A stretch of DNA of 42,015 nt, taken from Cylindrotheca closterium. Taxonomy: Eukaryota > Bacillariophyta > Bacillariophyceae > Bacillariales > Bacillariaceae. The stretch spans positions 1 through 42,015 of the forward strand of contig CAKOGP040000802.1 in assembly GCA_933822405.4 (NCBI GenBank). Direction: 5' to 3'. The notes under the pieces were generated by a model that was not told the origin of the DNA, ran no database searches, and was given only the letters and a program-made list of their open reading frames with translations. This document shows positions 30,564-38,933 of the stretch, in pieces (the stretch's first letter is position 1; each line of letters starts with the position of its first letter). A program made the translations under genes and the position numbers.

Positions 30564-31463
30564 TTATGATAGAGGTTTGCAAACGAGTCTCACCCTGCAC
30601 AGCGGACAATCAGAGTGATCCTTGAGCCATTCCTCAATGCAGTCCTGATGAAAGACATGCTTGCACTTAGTATTCTTGGCCAAGCAGATGGTTTGTCCAG
30701 GTTCGTACATTTGCAAACAAATAGAACATTCGGCGTTCGCCCCAATAGATTGTCCCCAAGTGGGCACGAGAAATCTGGGGAGAATAACAACAGCGTCATC
30801 CTTGTTGGTGCTACCCCTTTTGCCTGTAGCATCTCCATTTTCAATCACGCTATCCTCATCATCACTAGCCGTATCAATGTCATCTTCTTCTCTAAGGACA
30901 TTTGGATCAACGTTGCTTTTATCTGGCAAAACAGTTTGACAATAAAAGTTGGACTTCATTGAAACGTTTGAACCTTTTTGATTGACACTCCTCGTCGGTG
31001 GGCTGTTGAAGACGTGAGGTGAAAAATAGAAATCAATGGAATCGTGCGATGGAACGTTGTCGTTGCTTGCCCGATTGTTGTTGTTATTGTCATTGTTCGC
31101 CCGTTGATTCCGCTGACGATAGATGGAGTCTCGAGTGGAATGCATTTCACGGTTGTGACGATTGCTGGGGTTGCGTCTCTTTTTACATGCAAACGGGATG
31201 AAAAAACACGCAAGACACAGGCCAACCGAGGCAACAAGAATCGCAATGGCACCGCCATTGCCAGTTCCATTGCTTCCATTGGAACCGTAAGCTCCGCTGC
31301 TATAGAGAAACCCGCCTCCCCCTCCAGTTCCTCCCTTTGTGCGTCTTCCGACGTGCCTGTATGCGAATGCATGGTCAGGTTCTAGGTGATATTGTGACTT
31401 GGTTGACGTGGCTACCTGAAGAGTGCGGTAACGATTGGGGTTTCGAATGTTGGGCACGACCAT
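30564..31463 (-). CDS. RING-H2 single-TM protein, type B copy 3
   Basis: 299 residues from ATG 31463 (frame open to 31592; start chosen by homology). The N-terminal block is identical to copy 2 through HVGRRTKGG. Then come a Gly-rich stretch, TM helix AIAILVASVGLCLACFFIP and an Asn-rich linker (NNDNNNNNRASNDN). The conserved NFYCQTVLPDKSNVDPNVL segment precedes a complete RING-H2 finger (ECSICLQMYEPGQTIC, CKHVFHQDC, CPLC). The linker Asn run varies in length between copies, as expected for slippage of an AAC/GTT repeat. Presumed membrane E3 ligase. Confidence 0.88.
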   Translation of the reverse strand: MVVPNIRNPNRYRTLQVATSTKSQYHLEPDHAFAYRHVGRRTKGGTGGGGGFLYSSGAYGSNGSNGTGNGGAIAILVASVGLCLACFFIPFACKKRRNPSNRHNREMHSTRDSIYRQRNQRANNDNNNNNRASNDNVPSHDSIDFYFSPHVFNSPPTRSVNQKGSNVSMKSNFYCQTVLPDKSNVDPNVLREEDDIDTASDDEDSVIENGDATGKRGSTNKDDAVVILPRFLVPTWGQSIGANAECSICLQMYEPGQTICLAKNTKCKHVFHQDCIEEWLKDHSDCPLCRVRLVCKPLS

Positions 31464-31663
31464 CACGAGAAGTAATATATGAAGTCCACATGTTGTTGCA
31501 TATGCATGTTGCAGATATAGATTCGAAGAATTCTGGTGCCGCAATTCCAGGGGATCGCGCGCGTTTGTATCACAGCTATCTAAACTGTCCATTTGTGGTC
31601 GCGAAAAGGCAGAACTTGAATGCTACCGGTACCTACATTATACTCTTGGTACTTGTAGATCTA

Positions 31664-31692
31664 CCAGAACAAGCTTCAGTCAGGCGTCATCG
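31664..31692 (-). promoter_or_regulatory. Array upstream element of type B copy 3
   Basis: ccagaacaagcttcagtc followed by aggcgtcatcg, about 210 bp upstream of ATG 31463. The half-site is GCGTCA here rather than ACGTCA. Confidence 0.45.
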
Positions 31693-31729
31693 GTGTTTCC
31701 CAAATTCCAACTTTCTACTGATCTGAACC

Positions 31730-31990
31730 ACCAGAAAGAAAACGCAATGTGGCGACGATGATGGGTGTGCTGGTGCATCAGTCGTAGGTAGAAACGGCAG
31801 GTTTCTGCTGGCGGCTCTTTCTGCTGAACATTCAGCGATAACTCATTGAGATGATGGTTTCCACCAAAACTCCAAAATGATAAAAGCGGCTATTCGTATT
31901 TCACAATCGCTCAAGGGGCGACTGAATGTACAGTATAGAACTATACTACCACATTCTTCCAATGTTTGACTCGAACGACCAAAAACACTA
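31730..31990 (-). pseudogene. Relic of type A RING gene, third (most decayed)
   Basis: Only short phrases are still alignable (gatgatgggtgtgctg, gtagaaacggcaggtttctg, aatgtttgactcga), in the same order as in the other relics. It lies between type B copies 3 and 4. Confidence 0.5.
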
Positions 31991-32161
31991 GATGAGGAAT
32001 GGTACACGTATAATACAAGTATAATACCTGCAATGGTAATAGCCATACATTTTTGAGGGGAGAGGAGAATGATGTCAAAGACATTCTACACGTCGGTTTG
32101 ATTTCAGCTACAACGTAAAAACGTTAAGGCTCACATACTGTTTCTCTGTATAATGCCATGA

Positions 32162-33073
32162 TTATAGCGGTTTGCAAACGAGATTTACTTGGCACAGCGG
32201 ACAATCTGAGTGATCCTTGTTGAACCATTCCTCAATGCAGTCCTGATGGAAGACATGATTACACAGAGTATTCTTTGCCAAGCAGATGGTTTGTCCAGGT
32301 TCGTACGATTGTAGACAAATCGAACATTCGTCGTTCAGGGTGGATCGTCTCCAAGCAGACATGAGAAATCTGGACGACACTTGAGAGGAATTGTTAGCAA
32401 CCTTATTGATTCCCCTTTTGCCAGGTGGAACACCATTTTCAATCACACTATCTCCAGCAATTTCGGCTTCTTCTCTAAGGACACTTGGATCAATGTTACT
32501 CTTATCCAGCAACACAGTTTGAAAGTAAAAGTTCGATTTCATTGCGATATTCCGGTCAGGAATGATGAGTCCGGTAACGTATGGAGTTGGATCCCCACCT
32601 GATGGGCTGTTGCTGATGTTTGGTGTAGTATGAATCTGATCGGCATTAGCCGATGTAGCATTGTCGTTGCTTGGAGCGGTGCTGTTGTTGGCAACGACTC
32701 GTTGACTCCGCTGACGATAAATGGAAATACGAGTGGTCCCAATGTCACCGCGATTCTCGTTGCGTTTCTTTTCCGATTTGCTACATTGGAAAGCGATGCC
32801 AATGAATGCAAGGCACACGCCAACCAAGGCAAGAACAATCGCAACAGCACTCCCGTTGCCAGTTCCATTGCATCCATTGGAACGGTAGGCTTCGCTGCTA
32901 TAGAGAATTATAAATCCACCTGCAGTTCCTCCTCCAATTCCTCCCTTTGTGCGTCTTCCAACGTGCCTGCATGCAAAGGTATTTTCAGGTTCTAGATCAT
33001 ACTGTGACTTGGTTGACGTGGCTACCTGAAGAGTGCGATGGCGATTTGGGTTTCGTATGTTGGGCACCACCAT
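32162..33073 (-). CDS. RING-H2 single-TM protein, type B copy 4
   Basis: 303 residues from ATG 33073. The N-terminal block is slightly changed (TKSQYDLEPENTFACRHVG, RRTKGG). The TM helix is AVAIVLALVGVCLAFIGIA. The linker contains HTTPNISNSPSGGDPTPYV and an extra GLIIPDRNIAMKSNFYF shared with copy 5. The RING-H2 finger is intact (ECSICLQSYEPGQTIC, CNHVFHQDC, CPLC) but has one extra residue before the last Cys pair (EEWFNKDHSDC). Copies 4 and 5 are closest to each other in TM and linker. Presumed membrane E3 ligase. Confidence 0.88.
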   Translation of the reverse strand: MVVPNIRNPNRHRTLQVATSTKSQYDLEPENTFACRHVGRRTKGGIGGGTAGGFIILYSSEAYRSNGCNGTGNGSAVAIVLALVGVCLAFIGIAFQCSKSEKKRNENRGDIGTTRISIYRQRSQRVVANNSTAPSNDNATSANADQIHTTPNISNSPSGGDPTPYVTGLIIPDRNIAMKSNFYFQTVLLDKSNIDPSVLREEAEIAGDSVIENGVPPGKRGINKVANNSSQVSSRFLMSAWRRSTLNDECSICLQSYEPGQTICLAKNTLCNHVFHQDCIEEWFNKDHSDCPLCQVNLVCKPL

Positions 33074-33277
33074 GATGATAAAATCTGCAAAGAATAAGTT
33101 CTGCAGGTGGATGATTCGTTCAATTGTGGCGTGCGATGCGGCGGGTGCAAACAAGGTTGTATTCTCTGTATAATATAAATGGGCTAAATTTCACATTTGA
33201 TCAGCATAGGGCTGCGGGTCGCTTCAATTTGGTGAACTATTATTGTACCACTGTACGACGCATATTTGGTGGTCGTC

Positions 33278-33320
33278 CGGAACAAACTTCAGTCATACAG
33301 TATATTAGGGACGACGTCAA
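33278..33320 (-). promoter_or_regulatory. Array upstream element of type B copy 4, split
   Basis: ccggaacaaacttcagtcat is present, but about 20 bases (acagtatattaggg...) separate it from gacgacgtca, so the ACGTCA half-site has been moved away by an insertion. Confidence 0.4.
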
Positions 33321-34139
33321 ACGTATGCCCGAAATCTGTCCGAAATCTGTCCGTTTAGATTTATTTTCAGATTTTTTAACTATCGGTACTATATACTCGT
33401 GCGATTCAAAAGTAGTAACCAAGAGGCAAGCAGAGCCTCAAACCGTACAAATGACCTTGTTGTGATCACATATCTTGTTTTTTGGATGTGCACTATTTGC
33501 TTAATGTATACAGATTAGTGGTGTATGCACTTTGAATTACAATATTTGGTGTAGGACCGATCAGATTCACACATTTCCACGGAGTCATCTGAAATGTTGG
33601 AATGAAGTCAAAAGAAAAACAGTTGCCGAACATCTCTTTTCCATCGTTACACTCCATACCATCGCCAAATACTGATCCCTATAGGTACAATAACAACTTT
33701 TATGGCGGTCAAACCTTGTCTGGGTAACTGCATGGGGCCCTCGGAAAGAGGACTGTAGGCCCAATTGATCATCCAGGTCAAATGTATGCAGTTTGATCCC
33801 TTCTACCTAGAAAACTCTCAACACAGCCAACCCATTGTTGCTACATGTAACCATAGAGAATAAATGTATGTTATAATAAAGAAATTCAAAGAAATTAGGC
33901 CCACCATTCGACAAATACTGTTTTTGGGGCAAAACATAGGCCACTGCTGTATGCTTGATTCAGGCCAAATCAATGACAAAATTGCATACCCTTTGAACCA
34001 CAAGGATCAATGTGACAAAACCCGAGTATGGTTATAACAATCTTGAGGTCACAAAGCGCTCTGAGGCTGATAAAGAGTGATTCAAGTGTTTGGCAATTGG
34101 CATGAATCCTGAATTCTGTATGTAGATTCATTCCAAAGA
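33321..34139. other. Intergenic stretch inside the RING array, no gene
   Basis: No supported coding frame. The last part, from about 34030, already matches the 3' flank of the membrane-protein gene at 37768 (cttgaggtcacaaagcgctc is shared). So a duplicated segment, including downstream sequence, was inserted here. Confidence 0.5.
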
Positions 34140-34800
34140 CCCCATCATTGCTCAATATCAGCAACATTGCTATCAATATTATTCATTATTTGTGGGCAAA
34201 CTCATCAGGCCCTTTTTTTCTTTTGACTATTTGAGTGAGGCCAGAGACTTCAAGCCCAGTGTGCCCACCGCCATCAGAAATATGAGGCCATGGTCCACCA
34301 TTCCAACTCGATCTGGATTTTGTATTGGCCAGTACAGATTTTGTGGCAGAGGAAGTGAGTGGACTACAAAGGTCCGGGCGTTCGTGTAGGAACCATCATC
34401 ATTGCAGCCATTACTATCATTATCATCATCATCATGATCTCCCATGATTGCAGTAGTATTGTTAAAAATCTCTTGCTGATAGACAAAGGTAGAGTTCTTG
34501 TTGACCTCTTTCAACTGAAAATGATAGGAGTTTCCATAGATGCCAAAGTGTGTTTCATTACTGAATTTGGTACAATCGTTGGCAGTATAGCACGAGGCTG
34601 TTTGCGGGTATTGATAATTCAAAACAAGATGGTCTCCAGGATGAGCCACCATGATGATTGTCATAGTAGTGGTATCATTGTTCGCAATGCTGCTGAGGCT
34701 AGTGAGACTGCTGACATTATTTCCATTCACAGTCATGGTGCCATTGTACAATGATCTTTCTTCTCCTCCTCCTATAACGCTTTCCAGCCCTACTTCAAAA
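34140..34800 (-). pseudogene. Truncated member of the type I membrane-protein family
   Basis: The ectodomain matches the gene at 37768 closely: HPGDHLVLNYQYPQTASCY, SNETHFGIYGNSY, NARTFVV and WPIQNPDRVG, with the TM helix GLIFLMAVGTLGL. The signal-peptide part is missing: similarity stops near the ESVI residues. A roughly 17-bp deletion after the TM region (near 34234) shifts the frame and removes the cytoplasmic tail. A 174-codon frame (34751-34227) stays open but would encode a protein with no entry signal. Most likely a pseudogene carried into the RING array with its 3' flank. Confidence 0.75.
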
Positions 34801-35109
34801 GTGGCTTCATTGATTTCATATTCTAAGGTTCAGATGCATAAACCAAAAGACAGTTCAAGCTTTAATTGGTTTGAACGAAAGTCTATAAACTGTTTCTCAA
34901 AATTTCACTTTTCTAGTATTGCAAAAATGATTCTTACATATTGAAAAAAGGAATTTGCAATGCAATGATGCCAGTAAACATGGTTGTACTGTCATACTCG
35001 AGTTGTCGAGATATGGCATGGCAATATAGTATGATGCAATGCTAATACCTTGAAATGCTACACCTAAACGTTTAGCCCCAAAAAACTACGCATCTGCATA
35101 ACACCATGA

Positions 35110-36051
35110 TCATGGTGGTTTGTACACGAGATTCACTCGGCAGAGCGGACAATCAGAGTGATCCCTGAGCCATTCCTCAATGCAGTCCTGATGAAATACA
35201 TGCTTGCAATTAGTGTTCTTGGCCAAGCAGATGGTTTGTCCAGGTTCGTACGATTGTAGACAAATAGAACATTCGTCGCTGGCGGTTGGTCGTCTCCAAG
35301 TGGACATGAGAAATCGGGAGGAAAGCGAATTGTTAGTACCCTTATGGATTCCCCCTTTGCCGGGTGGGTCGCCATTTTCAATCACGCTATCCTCATCGCT
35401 AGCAGTGTCGCCCATTTCAGCTTCTTCTCTAAGGACACTTGGATCAATGTTACTCTTATCTGGCAACACAATTTGGAAGTAAAAGTTGGATTTCATTGCG
35501 ATATTCCGTTCAGGAATGGGCCCTGTGACGTATGGAATTGAATCGACAGCACCTGATGGAGTGCTGTAGACGTTTGGTGAAGTATGGAACTGAATTGGAT
35601 CGCCACCAGATGGGCTGTTGTAGACGCTTTGTGAAGTGTGGAACTGAATGGCAGTAGCGTTGTTGTTGTTGTTGTTGTTGTTGTTGGCGGCGGCTCGTTG
35701 ACTCCGCTGGCGATATACGGAATTTCGAGTGGTACGAATGTCACCGTGATTCTCGTTGCGTCTCTTTTCCGATTTGCTACATGCGAAAGCGATGCAAATG
35801 AATGCAAGGCACACGCCTACCAAGGCAAAAACAATCGCAACAGTACTTCCGTTGCCAGTTCCATTACCTCCATTGGAACGGTAGGCTCCGCTGCTATAGA
35901 GAAACCCCCCTCCAGTTCCTCCCTTTGTGCGTCTTCCAACGTGCCTGTATGCAAAGGTATGGTCAGGTTCTAGGTGATACTGTGACTTGGTTGGTGTGGC
36001 TACCTGAAGAGTGCGATGGCGATTTGGGTTTCGTATGTTGGGCACCACCAT
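35110..36051 (-). CDS. RING-H2 single-TM protein, type B copy 5
   Basis: 313 residues, the longest copy. N-terminal block MVVPNIRNPNRHRTL, TKSQYHLEPDHTFAYRHVG, RRTKGG; short Gly stretch; TM helix TVAIVFALVGVCLAFICIA. The linker holds a run of nine Asn and an 18-codon in-frame internal duplication (FHTSQSVYNSPSGG, then FHTSPNVYSTPSG). The conserved NFYFQIVLPDKSNIDPSVL segment and a complete RING-H2 finger (ECSICLQSYEPGQTIC, CKHVFHQDC, CPLC) follow. It is divergent from type B copy 6, with 540 bp between the starts. Presumed membrane E3 ligase. Confidence 0.88.
   Translation of the reverse strand: MVVPNIRNPNRHRTLQVATPTKSQYHLEPDHTFAYRHVGRRTKGGTGGGFLYSSGAYRSNGGNGTGNGSTVAIVFALVGVCLAFICIAFACSKSEKRRNENHGDIRTTRNSVYRQRSQRAAANNNNNNNNNATAIQFHTSQSVYNSPSGGDPIQFHTSPNVYSTPSGAVDSIPYVTGPIPERNIAMKSNFYFQIVLPDKSNIDPSVLREEAEMGDTASDEDSVIENGDPPGKGGIHKGTNNSLSSRFLMSTWRRPTASDECSICLQSYEPGQTICLAKNTNCKHVFHQDCIEEWLRDHSDCPLCRVNLVYKPP
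35551..35658 (-). repeat. 54-bp tandem duplication within type B copy 5
   Basis: Two adjacent 54-bp units begin acctgatgga (35551) and accagatggg (35605). They keep the reading frame and duplicate the FHTSxxVYxxPSG motif. A GTT run (poly-Asn) follows at about 35659-35687. Confidence 0.75.
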
Positions 36052-36276
36052 GATGATAAAATATATGTAAAGGAGTTGTCTGCTGGTATTATAATATTCA
36101 ATATGGATTCGTTTTATTGTGGCTTATTGCGATGCGGGAGCATAAACACGCTTGTCGGTATAAATGGGCTAAATTTCTGACGTGATCAGGGCTGGCTCGC
36201 TTCCATTTGGTGAACAGTGGCCGTGAGACGTACATCTTTCGCTGCATATTTTCAGTTTTTGTAGATTTTGCTGATC

Positions 36277-36306
36277 GTCCGGAACAAACTTCAGTCAGGC
36301 GCGTCA
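36277..36306 (-). promoter_or_regulatory. Array upstream element of type B copy 5
   Basis: tccggaacaaacttcagtca followed by ggcgcgtcaaaa, about 230-255 bp upstream of ATG 36051. It keeps the shared phrase and a GCGTCA half-site. It lies between two divergent type B genes and could act on both. Confidence 0.45.
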
Positions 36307-36591
36307 AAACTGATTCCCTACAATAAACATAGCATAGTCGCGATGAATGACTTTTATATAATTTATATTATGATCACCTCCCAACAGATTTACCTCTCTC
36401 CCTGAATCTTTCCTCCCGATAAGTGTGGATAAACAGAAAGATCCTTGGACATGTCTCAGACGCCAACAATTGGTGCGTTCAATCGTGAGTCGTGATTTGA
36501 CACACTAAAAGTAAAAGTTATCACTTTCTCACACCACATATTTCCATCTCGCTCATAAAATTTACCAAACCAACAATCTGATCAAACCTAC

Positions 36592-37464
36592 ATGGTTGTT
36601 CCGTACCTTCGAAGACCAAGTCATCGCAATAATAACCAACCTATTGCGATCCAAACCAAATCACAATACCATCTGGAACCCGATCATGCAACGACCTACA
36701 AACATGTCGGAAGACGCACCAAGGGAGGAGGTGGAGGCGGATACCTCTACAGTTCTTCTGCAAGCAGCAACTCAAATAGTAGTGGAGGCTTAAGCGAAGA
36801 GACCGAAGCTATAATTGCATGGAGCTTCCTTGGTATCTTTGGATTTGTCATCCTTTGCATGATTTGCGTTTCCATATATGGATGCTGTGTCGGTTTTTAC
36901 AGAGGTTATACGGAAGACACCCACCGTCCACAACAGCGCCAAGGCAACGACCGCTCATCTCAGCAGCAAGAACGCGATGCCAACGACATACAAGATCGCG
37001 AGGTCCAGCAATACTTCTCAAGTTATCGATCTGAAGATGCCACTGTGGACGCCATCCTAGCGAAAATTGATCGAAAGAGACTAATTTCTTCCAAGCTTCA
37101 ATACCAATATGTCCTGCCTGACAACAAGAGAAATAAAACGGACGACGAGGATATCACAGAGGTCAGTAATGATGACGATGGCGGCAGCGTCATTGCCTTC
37201 AACGAAACCAAGAAACCGTCCGCAAAGTCATCATCGACATCGTCATTCTTCCTACCAGTACGAAACTTGTTTTCGGCCCGATCCTCCCGTATTAATAATA
37301 AGAAGCGTGTGTGCTCCATTTGCCTGGACGGATTTCATCCTGGACACTGTCTTTGTATCTCTGCAAATGCTTCGTGCAACCATGTCTTTCACGAGCAATG
37401 CATGGAGTCTTGGCTCATGGACCATGACCATTGCCCGAATTGCCGATGCAATATAATGAAGTAA
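36592..37464 (+). CDS. RING-H2 single-TM protein, type B copy 6 (diverged, opposite strand)
   Basis: 290 residues, intron-free. The start MVVPYLRRPSHRNNNQ is diverged, but TKSQYHLEPDHA and HVGRRTKGG are unchanged, followed by a Gly/Ser stretch (YLYSSSASS) and a TM helix (AIIAWSFLGIFGFVILCMI). The linker keeps only a weak version of the middle motif (KLQYQYVLPDNKRNKTD). The RING-H2 finger is complete (VCSICLDGFHPGHCLC, CNHVFHEQC, CPNC), but its loops differ from the other copies. This older paralogue shows which parts of type B are under constraint: the N-terminal block and the finger. Presumed membrane E3 ligase. Confidence 0.88.
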   Translation: MVVPYLRRPSHRNNNQPIAIQTKSQYHLEPDHATTYKHVGRRTKGGGGGGYLYSSSASSNSNSSGGLSEETEAIIAWSFLGIFGFVILCMICVSIYGCCVGFYRGYTEDTHRPQQRQGNDRSSQQQERDANDIQDREVQQYFSSYRSEDATVDAILAKIDRKRLISSKLQYQYVLPDNKRNKTDDEDITEVSNDDDGGSVIAFNETKKPSAKSSSTSSFFLPVRNLFSARSSRINNKKRVCSICLDGFHPGHCLCISANASCNHVFHEQCMESWLMDHDHCPNCRCNIMK

Positions 37465-37767
37465 TAATAAGAGGGTTGGAAAATAACTATTTGGCCTCAT
37501 TTTATTTCATTTTCGAATGCTCAGAGGCAGGTACATCAAACATCAATCGTCATAATTTGTCATCAAGTTTCTACGCTGCGTACCGGCCGGTAGTGAAATG
37601 ATCATACTCGGTTTCTCAATTTTAACAATCTTGAGGTCACAAAGCGCTCTGAGAGTGATATAGAGTGATGCCTTTCCATTTTGGTAATTCTTCGAGTAGG
37701 TTGCAAAGTTGTCTGGCAATTGGCATGAATCCTGAATTGTGCATGTAGATTCATTCCCCGAACCCAA

Positions 37768-38592
37768 TCATCGCTCAACATCATCAGCATTGTTATCAAT
37801 ATCATTCATTATTTCGCGGGCAATGTCATCAGCGGCTTTCTTCTTTTGACTATCCGAGTAATCCATGCAACAATTCATGGCCAGAGATATCAAGCCCAGT
37901 GCGCCCACCACCATCAGAAATATGAGGCCATGATCCACCACTCCGACTCGATTGGGATTTTGTATCGGCCAGGACCGTTTTCGTGGCGGAGGAACTGAGC
38001 GGACTACAAAGGTCCGTGCGTTCGTATAGGAACCATCATCATTGCAGCCATTATTGTTCTCATCATCATCATCATCACTCATGATCGCAGTAGTATTGTG
38101 AATATTATTCTCTTGCTGGCAGACAAAGGTAAAATTCTTGTTCACCTCTTTCGATTGAAATCGATACGAGTTTCCATAGATGCCAAAGTGTGTTTCATTA
38201 CTGAATTCGCTGCAATCATTGGCAGTATAGCGTGCGACTGTTTGCGGGTATTGGTAATTCAAAACGAGACGGTCTCCAGGATGAACCACCGTGATGATTG
38301 TCGCAGTGGTATCACTGTTCGCAATGCTCTTGAGGCTAGTGAGGCTGCTGACATTACTATCATTCACAGCCATAGTGTCGTTGTGCAATGGTGTTTCTTC
38401 TCCTCCTTCTCCTTCTATAACGCTTTCAAAAGAGGAACAATTCAGGAAGTAGGTTTGAGCAGTTGTATTATTGTCTGCTTCTGCTGCAGCGCATATTATG
38501 TATTGAGAGAGGAGTATTATCAGCAATAGTAGCTGACTGAAGATCGGCAGTGTTGAGTAGGTTGATGATGACTTGTACTGCGTGTATATCAT
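37768..38592 (-). CDS. N-glycosylation-rich type I membrane protein, family member 1
   Basis: 274 residues from ATG 38592, chosen because MIYTQYKSSSTYSTL aligns with the MNYTHYNSTSYASL start of the paralogue at 40898; the frame extends 15 codons further. It has a signal peptide (LLLLIILLSQYIICAAAE) and an ectodomain with many N-x-S/T sites and conserved Cys (FLNCSSF, ANDCSEFSNE, FVCQQ, NGCNDD). Motifs are HPGDRLVLNYQYPQTV and TNARTFVV, then WPIQNPNRVG just before one TM helix (HGLIFLMVVGALGLISLAM). The short tail begins NCCMDYSDSQKKKAADDIA and ends in acidic residues. No known family recognised. A run of Asp (SDDDDDE) lies in the ectodomain. Function unknown; surface receptor or ligand possible. 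Confidence 0.8.
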   Translation of the reverse strand: MIYTQYKSSSTYSTLPIFSQLLLLIILLSQYIICAAAEADNNTTAQTYFLNCSSFESVIEGEGGEETPLHNDTMAVNDSNVSSLTSLKSIANSDTTATIITVVHPGDRLVLNYQYPQTVARYTANDCSEFSNETHFGIYGNSYRFQSKEVNKNFTFVCQQENNIHNTTAIMSDDDDDENNNGCNDDGSYTNARTFVVRSVPPPRKRSWPIQNPNRVGVVDHGLIFLMVVGALGLISLAMNCCMDYSDSQKKKAADDIAREIMNDIDNNADDVER

Positions 38593-38933
38593 GGTTATTA
38601 TATTGTGCTGATGATGTTGACAATGACTTCTGATCACGGTTATTTTGCCGGCGATGATGAAATGAGTCTTCGTATCGTAAAATTAAGGTGATTGGCGAAG
38701 AATGAATGATTTTGAAATGGAACACCGGTATTTGAAGCGAAGGAAAATCTGTCAAAAGCTATAACTCCGTTATCCGACCGTTACCTGGATATTTGTTAGT
38801 CTTTTGGGCTTTTGGGATCAGTGCGAGGTATTATAATACTACTATTAGTTGTGTGTCACAGATCTGTTCGTTATTATCCTCTCGTATTGTATACACAATA
38901 TATTCACAAGAACATGATGAATGAGAAGAAGAA

